Part shown: positions 27,794 through 36,514 of the stretch, piece by piece
How positions within the stretch are numbered: the stretch's first letter is position 1
Layout of the letters: every line of letters starts with the position of its first letter
Assembly (NCBI RefSeq): GCF_000800015.1
Contig: NZ_JUGR01000001.1
Location: 2,108,001 to 2,172,000 of the forward strand
Origin: Terriglobus sp. TAA 43
Lineage (GTDB): Bacteria > Acidobacteriota > Terriglobia > Terriglobales > Acidobacteriaceae
Direction: 5' to 3'
Length of the DNA stretch: 64,000 bases
Notes under the pieces: generated by a model
The model's database searches: none
The model's input: the letters and a program-made list of their open reading frames with translations, nothing else
Told to the model about the DNA's origin: nothing
Translations under genes and position numbers: made by a program

Positions 27794-29098
27794 CTAGGAG
27801 ACCCGCCTGCGAGCGAACGTCCAGCAAACAACACTCGCAAAGAACAACAAAGTCGCCAGCATCAACCCTCGATGCGCAATGCCATTCATCACAGCATCCG
27901 CAGGCGTCTGCACGTTCAGCACGCGTTCAGCAATCCACAGAACAGCAGCAACGCTCGCCAAAACCGCACCGCCAACGCGGAGCACAGCATAACTCCGAGT
28001 ACGACTCATCAACAGCAACGACGGCAGAACCAGCACAACCACCAGCATCTGCATCGTCTCGATTCCCAGGTTGAAAGACAGTATCCCTGCAACGCGATCC
28101 CAGCGTGAAAGCCCCAAACGATCCAGTGTCGACGCAAACGCCAGACCATGAATCAGCCCGAAGAATGCGGCAATCCATGCCTCACGTCCGGGAAAGATGG
28201 GCCGCAGAGCATGGATCGCAGACAGCAGGATGGACACTGCGATCAATACCTCCACCGGACGACTCGCCACATGGACAACGTTCATCGCCGCCAGCGTCAG
28301 CGTCAGAGAATGTCCCACAGTAAACGCGGTAACAATACCAACAATGTGCAGAAGACTATGCCGAACTCCAGCCGTCGCAGACCATCTTCCATCCACAGCC
28401 AGCAGCGGCGCAGGCAATAGCAACACCAGCAGGAACAGCAGGTGATCCGTACCCTCCGCAATGTGCCGCATCCCAAGCCGGAACAGGTTCGCTACCTGCA
28501 CGCCATCCCACCACGCACGCATCCCACGCCGAGCCCCCGCAGACGTATCCCCACCACCCACCTGCTCATAGTCAAGCTCATAAACTGACTGCTTCGCATT
28601 TCGTTTCTGATCCACAATGCGAAGCGCGCGATCCTGCGGCGCTTCCACATTCACCAGGTAAACCGAAGCATCATTCAGATGATGGTTCGCAAGCACCAGG
28701 CTGCGATTCGCACCTGCACTCGACGGAACATCGACGTGATATTCGATATGGATTTCACCCAGACCATCACGCAGCTGCGTCGCTTCCGGCAACGTCCAAG
28801 CATCCAGTTCCGGATGCGCGGCCTTGCCATCCACTGTGATGGAAAGGTCGCGCACAACACGCTCTGCATAAGCGCGCTTCTCAGTCTCGGAGAACACTCC
28901 ATCGTGATCGCTGTCGATAGCGGCAATCACAGCAGGCGCAACCAGCACACCGGGAATCAACCGCATCGATGCATGCACGCGGTTCGCTTCCACCGACAGG
29001 ATCGTCGCCTGCAGATACTCATCGATCCGGTGCGCCCACGCTGTATTCCCACACAGCAGCACGCACACAACGATTACTGCTGCCAGCTTCCACTTCAT
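27794..29098 (-). CDS. HupE/UreJ-like membrane protein
   Basis: A 434-residue membrane protein. A signal peptide is followed by a periplasmic domain of about 185 residues that opens with AHRIDEYLQ and holds an EF-hand-like loop (DSDHDGVFSETE). A C-terminal membrane domain of six or more helices carries the family histidines: HIAEGTDHLLFLLVLLLP, GHSLTLTLA and FGLIHGLAFAS. HupE and UreJ relatives move or bind nickel or related metals, and the two His-rich helices are the likely metal path. It is the last gene of a three-gene operon, and its ATG overlaps the stop of the preceding DUF3500 gene (ATGA at 29095-29098). The operon partners suggest a role other than hydrogenase maturation. Confidence 0.85.
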   Translation of the reverse strand: MKWKLAAVIVVCVLLCGNTAWAHRIDEYLQATILSVEANRVHASMRLIPGVLVAPAVIAAIDSDHDGVFSETEKRAYAERVVRDLSITVDGKAAHPELDAWTLPEATQLRDGLGEIHIEYHVDVPSSAGANRSLVLANHHLNDASVYLVNVEAPQDRALRIVDQKRNAKQSVYELDYEQVGGGDTSAGARRGMRAWWDGVQVANLFRLGMRHIAEGTDHLLFLLVLLLPAPLLAVDGRWSATAGVRHSLLHIVGIVTAFTVGHSLTLTLAAMNVVHVASRPVEVLIAVSILLSAIHALRPIFPGREAWIAAFFGLIHGLAFASTLDRLGLSRWDRVAGILSFNLGIETMQMLVVVLVLPSLLLMSRTRSYAVLRVGGAVLASVAAVLWIAERVLNVQTPADAVMNGIAHRGLMLATLLFFASVVCWTFARRRVS

Positions 29099-30225
29099 GG
29101 CTTCAGCAGCGCACTTCCATAGTCATTGGTGGGATCACGATACATAGTGTGGACATGATTGCCCGGCTCGTCACTCTGCGGAGCATACTCAATCACCAGA
29201 TGCGGCCCCTGGATGCGGTAGTACGCCGTAATGTTCGTCCCAGCCTTCCCATCCGTAGCTCCACTCCACGCAAAGTACGTGTCCTTCAGGTCCGCCTTCA
29301 TCTGCGCGATGCGCGCGGCGGCATACGGCTCTGTCAGAATGCCGGACCACTCTGCAACCACATCCAACAACATCGCCTGCTGCTGCGCATTCATGCTCGA
29401 CGCCTTCAGCCCCTCCGGTGCAATCTTCTTCCCATCCTGCCCCGGCCCCAGCACAAGATCCGCCACCTGATAACTCAACACCGCCTGCTTGCGCTGCGAA
29501 TCATCCAACGCCTGCAACAACGCCAGCGCCTTATCGCTTTCACGCCCCACAGGACGAATCGTCTTTCCGTTCAGCGTAAACATCGCCGGTTGCGCGCCCG
29601 TCAGCGTTGGCGTCAACACACCTCTGCCGCCGGCGATCGTGATGTTCAACGCCAGATGATGACCACCAAACTGCAACATCCACGGCTGCGTCAGAGAAGG
29701 CTTCCCCAGGAACGAAATGAAGTAGAGATCACTACCAAACAGATCGCCACTCGGGGGACGACCACCCGGCCCACCGGGACCACGACCACCACCAAACTGT
29801 GGGGGAGGTCCACCTTGCCCACCCGGAGGCGGCCCCTGCGGACGCCCGCCACCACCCGGCCCACGCTTCGATCCGTTGGCCTTGAAATCATCATCCGCCT
29901 GACGGATCTCGTTCACCTTCTCCATGCCCATGGGACTTAGCACAGTGCTCATCAGCTTCATCGCAGCCTGCTGTTGCGCAGCACTCATCGACTTCAGATT
30001 TATGCCACCGCGCGCAACCACACCCGTTGGAAAATTCGACCAGCGCGCCCGCTGCGTTGCGTCGTCAAACGCATACATCACCTTCTGCTTCTGATCCGCA
30101 GTCAGCGTTGCAAGAAAACTGTCAGCAGCCTGCACCACGGCTTCGGTGGAACGATTCGCCTGCGCATAAACAAATGAACTAAACGATAGCGCTGCTGTAG
30201 TCGCAAGAACAAAGAGTCTCTTCAT
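29095..30225 (-). CDS. DUF3500 family secreted protein (copy b)
   Basis: A 376-residue exported protein with signal peptide (MKRLFVLATTAALSFSSFVYA) and the DUF3500 pattern: FLATLTADQKQKVMYAFDD, WSNFPTG, LSPMGMEKV, QPWMLQFGGHHLALNI, LVLGPG, and a final GPHLVIEYAPQ and HVHTMYRDPTNDYG. A Gly/Pro-rich loop of about 45 residues interrupts it near 125-165. The function of DUF3500 is not established; conserved His and Tyr residues in the C-terminal block suggest metal or ligand binding. Start and stop overlap both neighbours by four bases, so it is translated together with its paralogue and the HupE-like gene. Confidence 0.87.
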   Translation of the reverse strand: MKRLFVLATTAALSFSSFVYAQANRSTEAVVQAADSFLATLTADQKQKVMYAFDDATQRARWSNFPTGVVARGGINLKSMSAAQQQAAMKLMSTVLSPMGMEKVNEIRQADDDFKANGSKRGPGGGGRPQGPPPGGQGGPPPQFGGGRGPGGPGGRPPSGDLFGSDLYFISFLGKPSLTQPWMLQFGGHHLALNITIAGGRGVLTPTLTGAQPAMFTLNGKTIRPVGRESDKALALLQALDDSQRKQAVLSYQVADLVLGPGQDGKKIAPEGLKASSMNAQQQAMLLDVVAEWSGILTEPYAAARIAQMKADLKDTYFAWSGATDGKAGTNITAYYRIQGPHLVIEYAPQSDEPGNHVHTMYRDPTNDYGSALLKP

Positions 30226-31478
30226 TTCGCCCCCGTAAGCTTCACACCATAGTCGTTGGTGGGATCGCGATAAATCGTGTGAACGTGCATCGTGGGATCA
30301 CCACCCACACCTTGCGGCGAAAACTCAATCACCAACCGCGGACCTTGTATGCGGTAATACGAGCTGCCATTCTTACCCACTTCGTGCGTGGTGGGCCCGC
30401 TCCATGCAAAGTATGTTTCGCTTAAGTCCGCTTCAATCTCCGCCATGCGAACCTTCGCATACGCGTCATTCACAATGCCAGCCCATTGCGCAATCACATG
30501 CAGCAGCAACGCGCGCTGCTGTGCATTCAACTCGGAAGCCTTCAATCCCTCAGGCTGAATCTGCTTGCCCGCCATCCCCGGCCCAAGCACCAGGTCATTC
30601 ACTTCATAGTTCAGAATGGCCTGCTTCTTCTGTGTCGAAGTCAAGGTATCCAGCAACGCAAACGCTGTATCGTTCTCCTGCGCCAGCACACGCACCACCT
30701 TATCGCCGCGCTTGTACACAGATGGCTGCGCACCGGTCAGCGTTGGTGTCATGCTTCCACCTGCACCGGCAATCACAATATTCAATCCCAGATGGTGTCC
30801 ACCAAACTCCAGCATCCACGGCTTCGTCGCGCTTGGCTCGCCAAAGATGCCGATGGTGTAAACCGCCTCGCCCGAAGCAAAGTTTGTACCGGCATCCGTC
30901 AAAGCTTGATCGGAGCCCATGATATCCAGCACTTTCTGATAACCCATGGGACTAAGCACTGTCTTCAACAGATGCATAGCAGTGGCGCGCTGCGATGCCG
31001 TAAGCGTTCCCAATCGAAGCCCCGGCCGCAACACATCACTTACCGGATAATTCGACCAAACGGCTTGCCCATACTGTTCGCCGATGAACCCACCCGGAGG
31101 TCCCATACCAGCTCCTCCACCTGGTCCACCACCGGGACCACGCCCGGGTCCCCCTGGGCCGCCGCCCGGACCGCGACCAGGCCCACCTGCAGTTCCCTGT
31201 TGTCCACCTGCGGGTGCACCCGGTGCCACACCACCATCTGCAGTTCTGTGAAATGGTGCCTTGCTGCCCAGCGGCTGCGGAGTGAAAGCAAACTGCACCT
31301 TCTGCCGCTGATCCGCGCTTAACGAAGCCAGAAAGTCAGATGTAGCCTTCACCACGGCAACCGTCTGGCCGTCAGCAGATGGTTTCTCGATCGTCTTCCC
31401 CTGCACCCGAATGGTTCCCAGGTACAGCGGTGCAAACGTAAGTGCAACTGCGGAGCCCAGCACAATCAGTCGTCTCAT
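30222..31478 (-). CDS. DUF3500 family secreted protein (copy a), first gene of the operon
   Basis: A paralogue of the next gene, about 418 residues, with the same ordered blocks (FLASLSADQRQKVQFAFTP, VWSNYPVSDV, LSPMGYQKVLDI, KPWMLEFGGHHLGLNI, HVHTIYRDPTNDYG) and a similar Gly/Pro loop placed before rather than after the WSNYP block. I choose the ATG at 31478 because AGGAG ends four bases upstream; the ATG at 31481 would be too close. Its TGA overlaps the ATG of copy b. The tandem copies have diverged clearly, so they may form a heteromer or bind different ligands. Confidence 0.87.
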   Translation of the reverse strand: MRRLIVLGSAVALTFAPLYLGTIRVQGKTIEKPSADGQTVAVVKATSDFLASLSADQRQKVQFAFTPQPLGSKAPFHRTADGGVAPGAPAGGQQGTAGGPGRGPGGGPGGPGRGPGGGPGGGAGMGPPGGFIGEQYGQAVWSNYPVSDVLRPGLRLGTLTASQRATAMHLLKTVLSPMGYQKVLDIMGSDQALTDAGTNFASGEAVYTIGIFGEPSATKPWMLEFGGHHLGLNIVIAGAGGSMTPTLTGAQPSVYKRGDKVVRVLAQENDTAFALLDTLTSTQKKQAILNYEVNDLVLGPGMAGKQIQPEGLKASELNAQQRALLLHVIAQWAGIVNDAYAKVRMAEIEADLSETYFAWSGPTTHEVGKNGSSYYRIQGPRLVIEFSPQGVGGDPTMHVHTIYRDPTNDYGVKLTGAK

Positions 31479-31625
31479 CATTCTCCTGCTACACAGGGTG
31501 CGCACGTGAATCAACGACAAACCTGTAAACATAATGACGACCTCTTAGTGGAAGAGTTTCACTATAGGTATCGACATCTCATTTTGAATAAGCCTTACTT
31601 AGACATCGCCTCTTGATTGGATGCC

Positions 31626-32264
31626 TTACTTGGGCAGCTCAAACAGCGAATCGAAGATCCGCCCCGCAATCACCTTCGGCGATGTCGACTGAAAAACCTC
31701 AGGCTCAAACTTCATCTGCACCTGCAGCGCAAACTGCATCATGAAGGCGGTATGAACTGCAGTCGCGCGAGGAATCGCATCCTCACCTGAACCCGCAGAC
31801 CCCAGCATCGCTGTGTAAGCCGCTTCCTCGTTCTCAGGAAGAAGGGATCGGTACAGCTCAGCCAGCCGTTCCCGCACGTCCGGATGACGAATCGTATACA
31901 GCCGAAACTCCAGCATCAGCATGCCGAACACATCATCTTCCGCCAGGCCAACATAGTACGCACGCAACGCAGCCAGATTGCCCTCCACCGTGGAGGACTC
32001 AGCCAGGCGCTCCCGCATCAATGCCCGACGCTGCAGTGCATGCTTCTCCACCAGAGCAAGGAATACCTCTTCCTTGCTCTTGAACTGCGCATAGATCGCG
32101 CCCTTCGTCCGACCTGCCAGCTTGGCAATCTCCAGCAGGTCGGCCTTCTCATAGCCATCGCGCACAAACACCGTTTCAGCCGCCAGCAGCAACTGCTCGC
32201 GCGTTTCGCGGGTCTTCTGTTCGTGGCGATTCGGCTTCTTGGCTATCATCAGGTCGCATTCCAT
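31626..32264 (-). CDS. TetR/AcrR family transcriptional regulator
   Basis: About 212 residues. The N-terminal helix-turn-helix is clear: TRETREQLLLAAETVFV, then LLEIAKLAGRTKGAIYAQF and KSKEEVFLALVEKH. The C-terminal part is an all-helical ligand-binding domain of typical size. Start at ATG 32264 or ATG 32249; neither has a strong ribosome site. It follows a secreted-protein gene on the same strand, whose promoter contains a TetR-like palindrome (33374-33393). The simplest reading is that this protein represses that promoter and so its own operon. The ligand is unknown. Confidence 0.88.
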   Translation of the reverse strand: MECDLMIAKKPNRHEQKTRETREQLLLAAETVFVRDGYEKADLLEIAKLAGRTKGAIYAQFKSKEEVFLALVEKHALQRRALMRERLAESSTVEGNLAALRAYYVGLAEDDVFGMLMLEFRLYTIRHPDVRERLAELYRSLLPENEEAAYTAMLGSAGSGEDAIPRATAVHTAFMMQFALQVQMKFEPEVFQSTSPKVIAGRIFDSLFELPK

Positions 32265-32331
32265 CCTAGTGGATGGAGTCAGCAACCTGTCCCGTTCCAG
32301 CTCCCACACACTCGCAGGAAGCTTCATCACG

Positions 32332-33363
32332 CTACTGGACATGCGGACTCGCTGAGGCCGTCGCCACCTTCGCCTGCTCCTTCAGCAGATGGTCATACTG
32401 CTTCGCCAGCTTCTTCGCCGCCATATCTGCCACGGTCGTACTCTCTGACTCGGAACGAACCGTCGCCTTGACCTCCTCCGTCTTCACGGAACCATCCATC
32501 GCATCGCTATAGGTCACGGCGAAACGCATCTGCGTGGGGCTCATAAACATGCCAATCGGCCCGGTCGCCGCACGCACCACCTGGTTGCCCTTCTTGTATC
32601 CCTCAATCGCCACCGCAACGGTGTAATGCGGGCATGCCATGCCATGTGTCAGCTCACCCTCGCGATACACAGAGCCAACATCCTTCACCGCCTTCATCCG
32701 GTCGATGATGTGCTCATACACCAGTGCGCGATACGCAGCAGGCACTTCCACACTCTTCCACTCCGGCATCTTCACCAGCACGCTATGCGGATCCACCGGG
32801 TTCTGGTCGCATCCTCGCACTGCCGTCGTCGTGTCAGTAACGGGTGTCACTGTGAAGTGCGTCAGCGCCTTGTCTGCCTCAGTCGCAGGCAGGTAGAACA
32901 CCGCGGAGTGCGCCCCTCCATGCGTGTCACGGAACTCCACCGTCAACATATCCACCCGGTGGTGCATCACAGCCGCCGCAGCCAACCCACCACCCTGCGG
33001 AATGGCCATCCGCAGCAGGCGTCCCCCCGTCCCCCACAACTCCACACGATCATTCCCTGCATTCACCGCCGTAATGGATTCACGCGGTAGCGTCGTGTTG
33101 AACGTCTTGCCGGTAAAGGTCAGTCCCGCCTCATCCAGGGTCAGCGTGCCCTTCCTATTCGGCTTCACCTCAGGAAACCCATAGGCATGCTGCGCACTCA
33201 GCGACTGCCACTCGACCGTGGCCGCAGCAGGAGCCAGAGCGGGGATCTTCTCCACCCGCTGCGCGGGCAACATTCCCCCGGTACCGGTAAGAAGAAACGC
33301 AAAAAGAAAGCGCGAAAGGATTGCAGCAAGACCCGGCGAGAAGAGCGAAATATGAGAATTCAT
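32332..33363 (-). CDS. Secreted protein of unknown function, upstream of tetR
   Basis: A 343-residue protein with a signal peptide (roughly residues 1-35, ending near PAQR). The mature part begins with a beta-rich domain of about 100 residues (GTLTLDEAGLTFTGKTF, then ITAVNAGNDRVELWGTGGR), resembling PH-like or lipid-binding sandwich domains, followed by a mixed region with two cysteines. A possible helix near the C-terminus contains AAKKLAKQYDHLLKEQAK. I do not recognise a named family. An operator-containing promoter lies immediately upstream, and tetR follows in the same direction, so expression is probably inducible by a small molecule. Confidence 0.7.
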   Translation of the reverse strand: MNSHISLFSPGLAAILSRFLFAFLLTGTGGMLPAQRVEKIPALAPAAATVEWQSLSAQHAYGFPEVKPNRKGTLTLDEAGLTFTGKTFNTTLPRESITAVNAGNDRVELWGTGGRLLRMAIPQGGGLAAAAVMHHRVDMLTVEFRDTHGGAHSAVFYLPATEADKALTHFTVTPVTDTTTAVRGCDQNPVDPHSVLVKMPEWKSVEVPAAYRALVYEHIIDRMKAVKDVGSVYREGELTHGMACPHYTVAVAIEGYKKGNQVVRAATGPIGMFMSPTQMRFAVTYSDAMDGSVKTEEVKATVRSESESTTVADMAAKKLAKQYDHLLKEQAKVATASASPHVQ

Positions 33364-33370
33364 AGATTCA

Positions 33371-33399
33371 ATTTACATACCAACTGGTACGTATTCAAT
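33371..33399 (-). promoter_or_regulatory. Promoter with TetR-type operator in its spacer
   Basis: On the minus strand TTGAAT and TAAATT stand 17 bases apart. The spacer is occupied by the inverted repeat TACGTACC-AGTT-GGTATGTA (33374-33393), which has one mismatch between arms. The -10 end is eight bases before the start codon of the secreted-protein gene, so the leader is very short. The geometry is that of a repressor blocking polymerase. Confidence 0.7.
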
Positions 33400-33421
33400 A
33401 TGAATCTCTGAACCCGAGATA

Positions 33422-33671
33422 TTGTCAAGCCCCTAAACCACTTAACCCACTCATTCCAATACAAATACAGTTGGCATGTTTTCCTGCCGACCTTACTACA
33501 ATAGAAACAGGTCCAACTCAAAACCGATCAGACGGGCTGTGCCTACTCCTAACCCTTTTAGAAAGACGATTTTGCCCCTAACCTCAATGGGCAGACGATT
33601 TTACAGACACTCGCGCCGTAACTCCAATAGAAAGACGATTTTGCAAAAACAGGGGGGAGGGGGGGTACCTA
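33422..33671 (+). repeat. Dispersed intergenic repeat, copy B (about 250 bp)
   Basis: Second copy of the element at 27537-27790, same orientation. The three AGACGATTTT cores (33564, 33593, 33633) keep the 29- and 40-base spacing, and the G-run block is identical (CAAAAACAGGGGGGAGGGGG and on). The middle section between the first 80 bases and the first core differs most. As with copy A, it ends a few bases before the stop of a minus-strand gene. Together with the promoter region it fills the gap 33364-33682. Confidence 0.85.
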
Positions 33672-33682
33672 CCCACCGGGGA

Positions 33683-35353
33683 CTAGCTACTCAAGCCCAG
33701 CGTCTGCACATCCTGATCCAGTTCGCCAAGAAAAGGATCTTCAGACGCCGAGTGACTAGGCAAACCACGCAGCCAACGCTGAACCGCATGGAACACAAAC
33801 ACCGCAACGCAAGTCTCCAGCAGGCGAACCGGCGAATAGCGAACCCATCGTTCCAGAATCACCGCAAGTGACATACAAAGCGGCACGCCGAACAGGAACA
33901 CGGCAATCGTCATCGGTAAGCTGCTGCGACCAGGAAGACGAGGCCGTGTAAACGGAACGTGCGACTGACCGTAGAAGAAGATATCCGTCAGCAACATCGC
34001 ATAGATCAGTCCAAAGACAGCCTGCAAAGCCAGGTCGCGAGCGCTCCATCCAAATAGCGCAAGCACTCCAACAACAGCCGCCAACACAACCGCAGCAACA
34101 CTGAACACAAGCACCTTCGTTGTGGTCACAACGCGTTGCGTATTCAACGGCGCAAGCCGAAAGATCCACCGCGCAGCAAGGTCCGTAGGCAACAGGAAAG
34201 CCACACGCAAACCCGCAATCGCCCAGAACAGTAGCAACGGCACAGCGCCTTGCACACCAGTCCGCCAAAGCGACACATAAAGATGCCCCGCAACCGAACT
34301 GACCGACACTGCAAACGCAATCCCCAAAGCCAATCCACATCCACAGTAAGCAGCCAGAAGCACGTGATACTGACTCAGCCGCGACAGTGTCTGCCGGATG
34401 AAGTGGAACACCGCGCGCTGATCCGCACTCCGCAACACCGTGCGATGCGCCACACGAATCCACACACCATCGCGCAACCGCCGACCGTTCACACCTTCCA
34501 GCGCAGCCCGCCGCCGTTTGGCCCAGGCCAACGGATACGTCAGCACAACCGCCGCACACAACCACGGCAAACAGTACACAGCCCGCATCGCCAACACATG
34601 CGCAAAGCCAGTCGCTGCACCACTGCCCAACAGCACTTCATACACCGACTCGAACCACAGCGGTGGAAACCACCCAGCCCCCCACACCGAGCCACCCAGC
34701 AACTCCCGCAGACGCTCATCGATTGTTCCCACCCTAAGGAAAATCAGCAGAAACGCAGCCACCAATATCACCTGGCACGCAGCCGCAACATAGCGAAACC
34801 AGCGATCAGGCGTCACAGCAATCACCACAGCCTCAAAGGCAAGCACAGCCAGACTCGCTGCAATCCCCGCAGACATCACCGCGGTCCCGTGGGCAAGCAT
34901 GGCCCAGAGAACACGCCTGCCCGCAAGCGCAGGCAACAGCAGCGTCCCGAAGATACTCCCGGCAACCACGAACATCAGCAGGAACAATGCAACAGCCTGT
35001 AGCTTCGCCAGGAACAGCACACGCGGTTTTGGCGGCAACGGCAACAGGATCAGGAAGTCGATACGTTCCGGAAACAGCTTGTCCCACTGCAGCGCAGTAA
35101 TGCAGCCCATGGAGCAGAACGCATACACAACGAACAGGGAGTGTATACCAGCTTCATTCCACGCCGTCGTGGGAACCGCAAGCATAGCGTTCCAGAACGC
35201 AGCCATCAACATCGGCACGGCCACCCCGGACAGCGCCCGAACCACCGGCGTGTCCGAAGTATCCCCCTCCCCCACATTCTCCGTCTGAAAGAAACGCCAG
35301 AAAAAATGCCGGGACAACGCTTGAAGCGGCGTTGGAGCGCGACGCTCACGCAT
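33683..35353 (-). CDS. ABC transporter permease-like membrane protein
   Basis: A 556-residue protein with about twelve hydrophobic segments in two halves separated by a basic cytoplasmic loop near residue 280-310 (WAKRRRAALEGVNGRRLRDG). It directly follows an ABC ATPase gene and overlaps it by eight bases, so it is very likely the membrane partner of that ATPase in an ABC-2 type exporter. The segment ALQWDKLFPERIDFLILLPL, just before a membrane helix, resembles the coupling region in two-half ABC-2 permeases. The cargo is unknown. The C-terminus ends in an acidic tail. Confidence 0.8.
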   Translation of the reverse strand: MRERRAPTPLQALSRHFFWRFFQTENVGEGDTSDTPVVRALSGVAVPMLMAAFWNAMLAVPTTAWNEAGIHSLFVVYAFCSMGCITALQWDKLFPERIDFLILLPLPPKPRVLFLAKLQAVALFLLMFVVAGSIFGTLLLPALAGRRVLWAMLAHGTAVMSAGIAASLAVLAFEAVVIAVTPDRWFRYVAAACQVILVAAFLLIFLRVGTIDERLRELLGGSVWGAGWFPPLWFESVYEVLLGSGAATGFAHVLAMRAVYCLPWLCAAVVLTYPLAWAKRRRAALEGVNGRRLRDGVWIRVAHRTVLRSADQRAVFHFIRQTLSRLSQYHVLLAAYCGCGLALGIAFAVSVSSVAGHLYVSLWRTGVQGAVPLLLFWAIAGLRVAFLLPTDLAARWIFRLAPLNTQRVVTTTKVLVFSVAAVVLAAVVGVLALFGWSARDLALQAVFGLIYAMLLTDIFFYGQSHVPFTRPRLPGRSSLPMTIAVFLFGVPLCMSLAVILERWVRYSPVRLLETCVAVFVFHAVQRWLRGLPSHSASEDPFLGELDQDVQTLGLSS

Positions 35354-36110
35354 GCATCAACCTCACTAGGTCTTCGGCTGCGGTGACAGTGTCCGTCTGC
35401 TGCACCATCTGCGCGAAGACACGCTCCAGCGTTGGGAGAGATGTAAGCTGCGTCAGTTGCTGCGGCGCAGCGTTCGCCAGCACCTTGCCACCGGCAAGAA
35501 TGATGACCTGATCGCAAACCTGCTCCACCACCTCAAGCACATGAGAGATGTACAGCACCGCTTTTCCCTCGCGCTTCAGCACCAGCAGCAGGTCCTTGAA
35601 CAGCCGCGCTGTCACAGCATCAAGACCGCTTAACGGCTCATCGAAGATGATGAGTTCGGGGTTATGCATCAACGACGCGCTTAGCAGCACTCTCTGCTTC
35701 ATGCCCTTGCTGTAGTCGGTGATGGGCGACTCTGCAGCGTGCTCCAAGCCAAACAGGCTCAACATGCCGCGTGCCCGTCGCGCGATCGCATCCTCTGACA
35801 TCGCCCGCAGTCGGCCCACCAACTGCAGGTATTCCAATCCACTCAGGTGCGTATACACCTGCGCCTCCTCAGGCACATATCCCAACCGCGCACGATACTC
35901 AGGCAGGAATTCATAGATACTCCTTCCCCGAAACAGCACCTGCCCATGCGTGGGTTCAATCATCCCAGTGATCACCTTGACCGTGGTCGACTTCCCGGCA
36001 CCATTGGGTCCCAGATATCCCAGTACCGTCCCCGCCTCCAGCCGGAAGCTGACGTCATCCACAGCCGGTATCCCTCGGTAGCGTTTTGTTACTTGTCTCA
36101 GCTCAAGCAT
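35346..36110 (-). CDS. ABC transporter ATP-binding protein
   Basis: A full-length ABC ATPase of about 254 residues: Walker A GPNGAGKST, Q-loop region GYVPEEAQVYTHLSG, signature YSKGMKQRV, Walker B LIIFDEPLSGLDA and the switch His in YISHVLE. I use the ATG at 36110 (MLELRQVTKRYRG), which fits the family start; the longer frame adds only seven residues. It overlaps the permease gene (ATG inside its last codons). It is transcribed divergently from a padR gene 89 bases away, which probably regulates it. Confidence 0.94.
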   Translation of the reverse strand: MLELRQVTKRYRGIPAVDDVSFRLEAGTVLGYLGPNGAGKSTTVKVITGMIEPTHGQVLFRGRSIYEFLPEYRARLGYVPEEAQVYTHLSGLEYLQLVGRLRAMSEDAIARRARGMLSLFGLEHAAESPITDYSKGMKQRVLLSASLMHNPELIIFDEPLSGLDAVTARLFKDLLLVLKREGKAVLYISHVLEVVEQVCDQVIILAGGKVLANAAPQQLTQLTSLPTLERVFAQMVQQTDTVTAAEDLVRLMHA

Positions 36111-36120
36111 TGGCAGTACC

Positions 36121-36178
36121 CTATGTAGCATTCTTCTTACATTGACGATTCAGCATAGTCAAGTAGATTTCTACATAG
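36121..36178. promoter_or_regulatory. Divergent promoter/operator region between ABC and padR operons
   Basis: CTATGTAG (36121-36128) and its exact reverse complement CTACATAG (36171-36178) flank the region. PadR proteins usually bind ATGT/ACAT half-sites. A plus-strand promoter TTGACG (36142) with TAGATT 16 bases later, and a minus-strand TTGACT (36162-36157), lie between them. Confidence 0.55.
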
Positions 36179-36199
36179 ATACTTCGGAGGCTCAGTCCC

Positions 36200-36514
36200 G
36201 TGCCCGATCCCGCCCGCCTCTCCCACACCGCCGCCCTTATCCTGAAGGCCCTCAAGGAGGGCCTGGCCTACGGCTTCGACATCATGGAGGTCACAGGTTT
36301 GCCCAGCGGCACCGTATATCCGGCGCTGAGGCGCATGGAAGCCATGGAACTGATTGAAGGCTCGTGGGAAAGCGAGCAGAAGGCCCTGCGTGAAGATCGT
36401 CCAGCGCGCCGGTATTACAAAATTTCTCGCGCAGGCAATCAAGCGCTTGCAGAAGCAGAAAAGAAGTACCCTTTGATTGCGCAGTTCGCACGCCCAAAGG
36501 TGGCCAAGGCATGA
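36200..36514 (+). CDS. PadR family transcriptional regulator
   Basis: A 104-residue winged-helix regulator: SHTAALILKALKEGLAYGFD, then IMEVTGLPSGTVYPALRRME, and a wing with DRPARRYYKISRAGNQAL. It is short, lacking the long C-terminal helix region of subfamily 1, as in PadR-s1 proteins. The start is GTG at 36200 with GGAGG nine bases upstream. Its stop overlaps the ATG of the next membrane-protein gene (ATGA), so the two are coupled, and it faces the ABC exporter operon across a shared promoter region. Confidence 0.9.
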   Translation: MPDPARLSHTAALILKALKEGLAYGFDIMEVTGLPSGTVYPALRRMEAMELIEGSWESEQKALREDRPARRYYKISRAGNQALAEAEKKYPLIAQFARPKVAKA

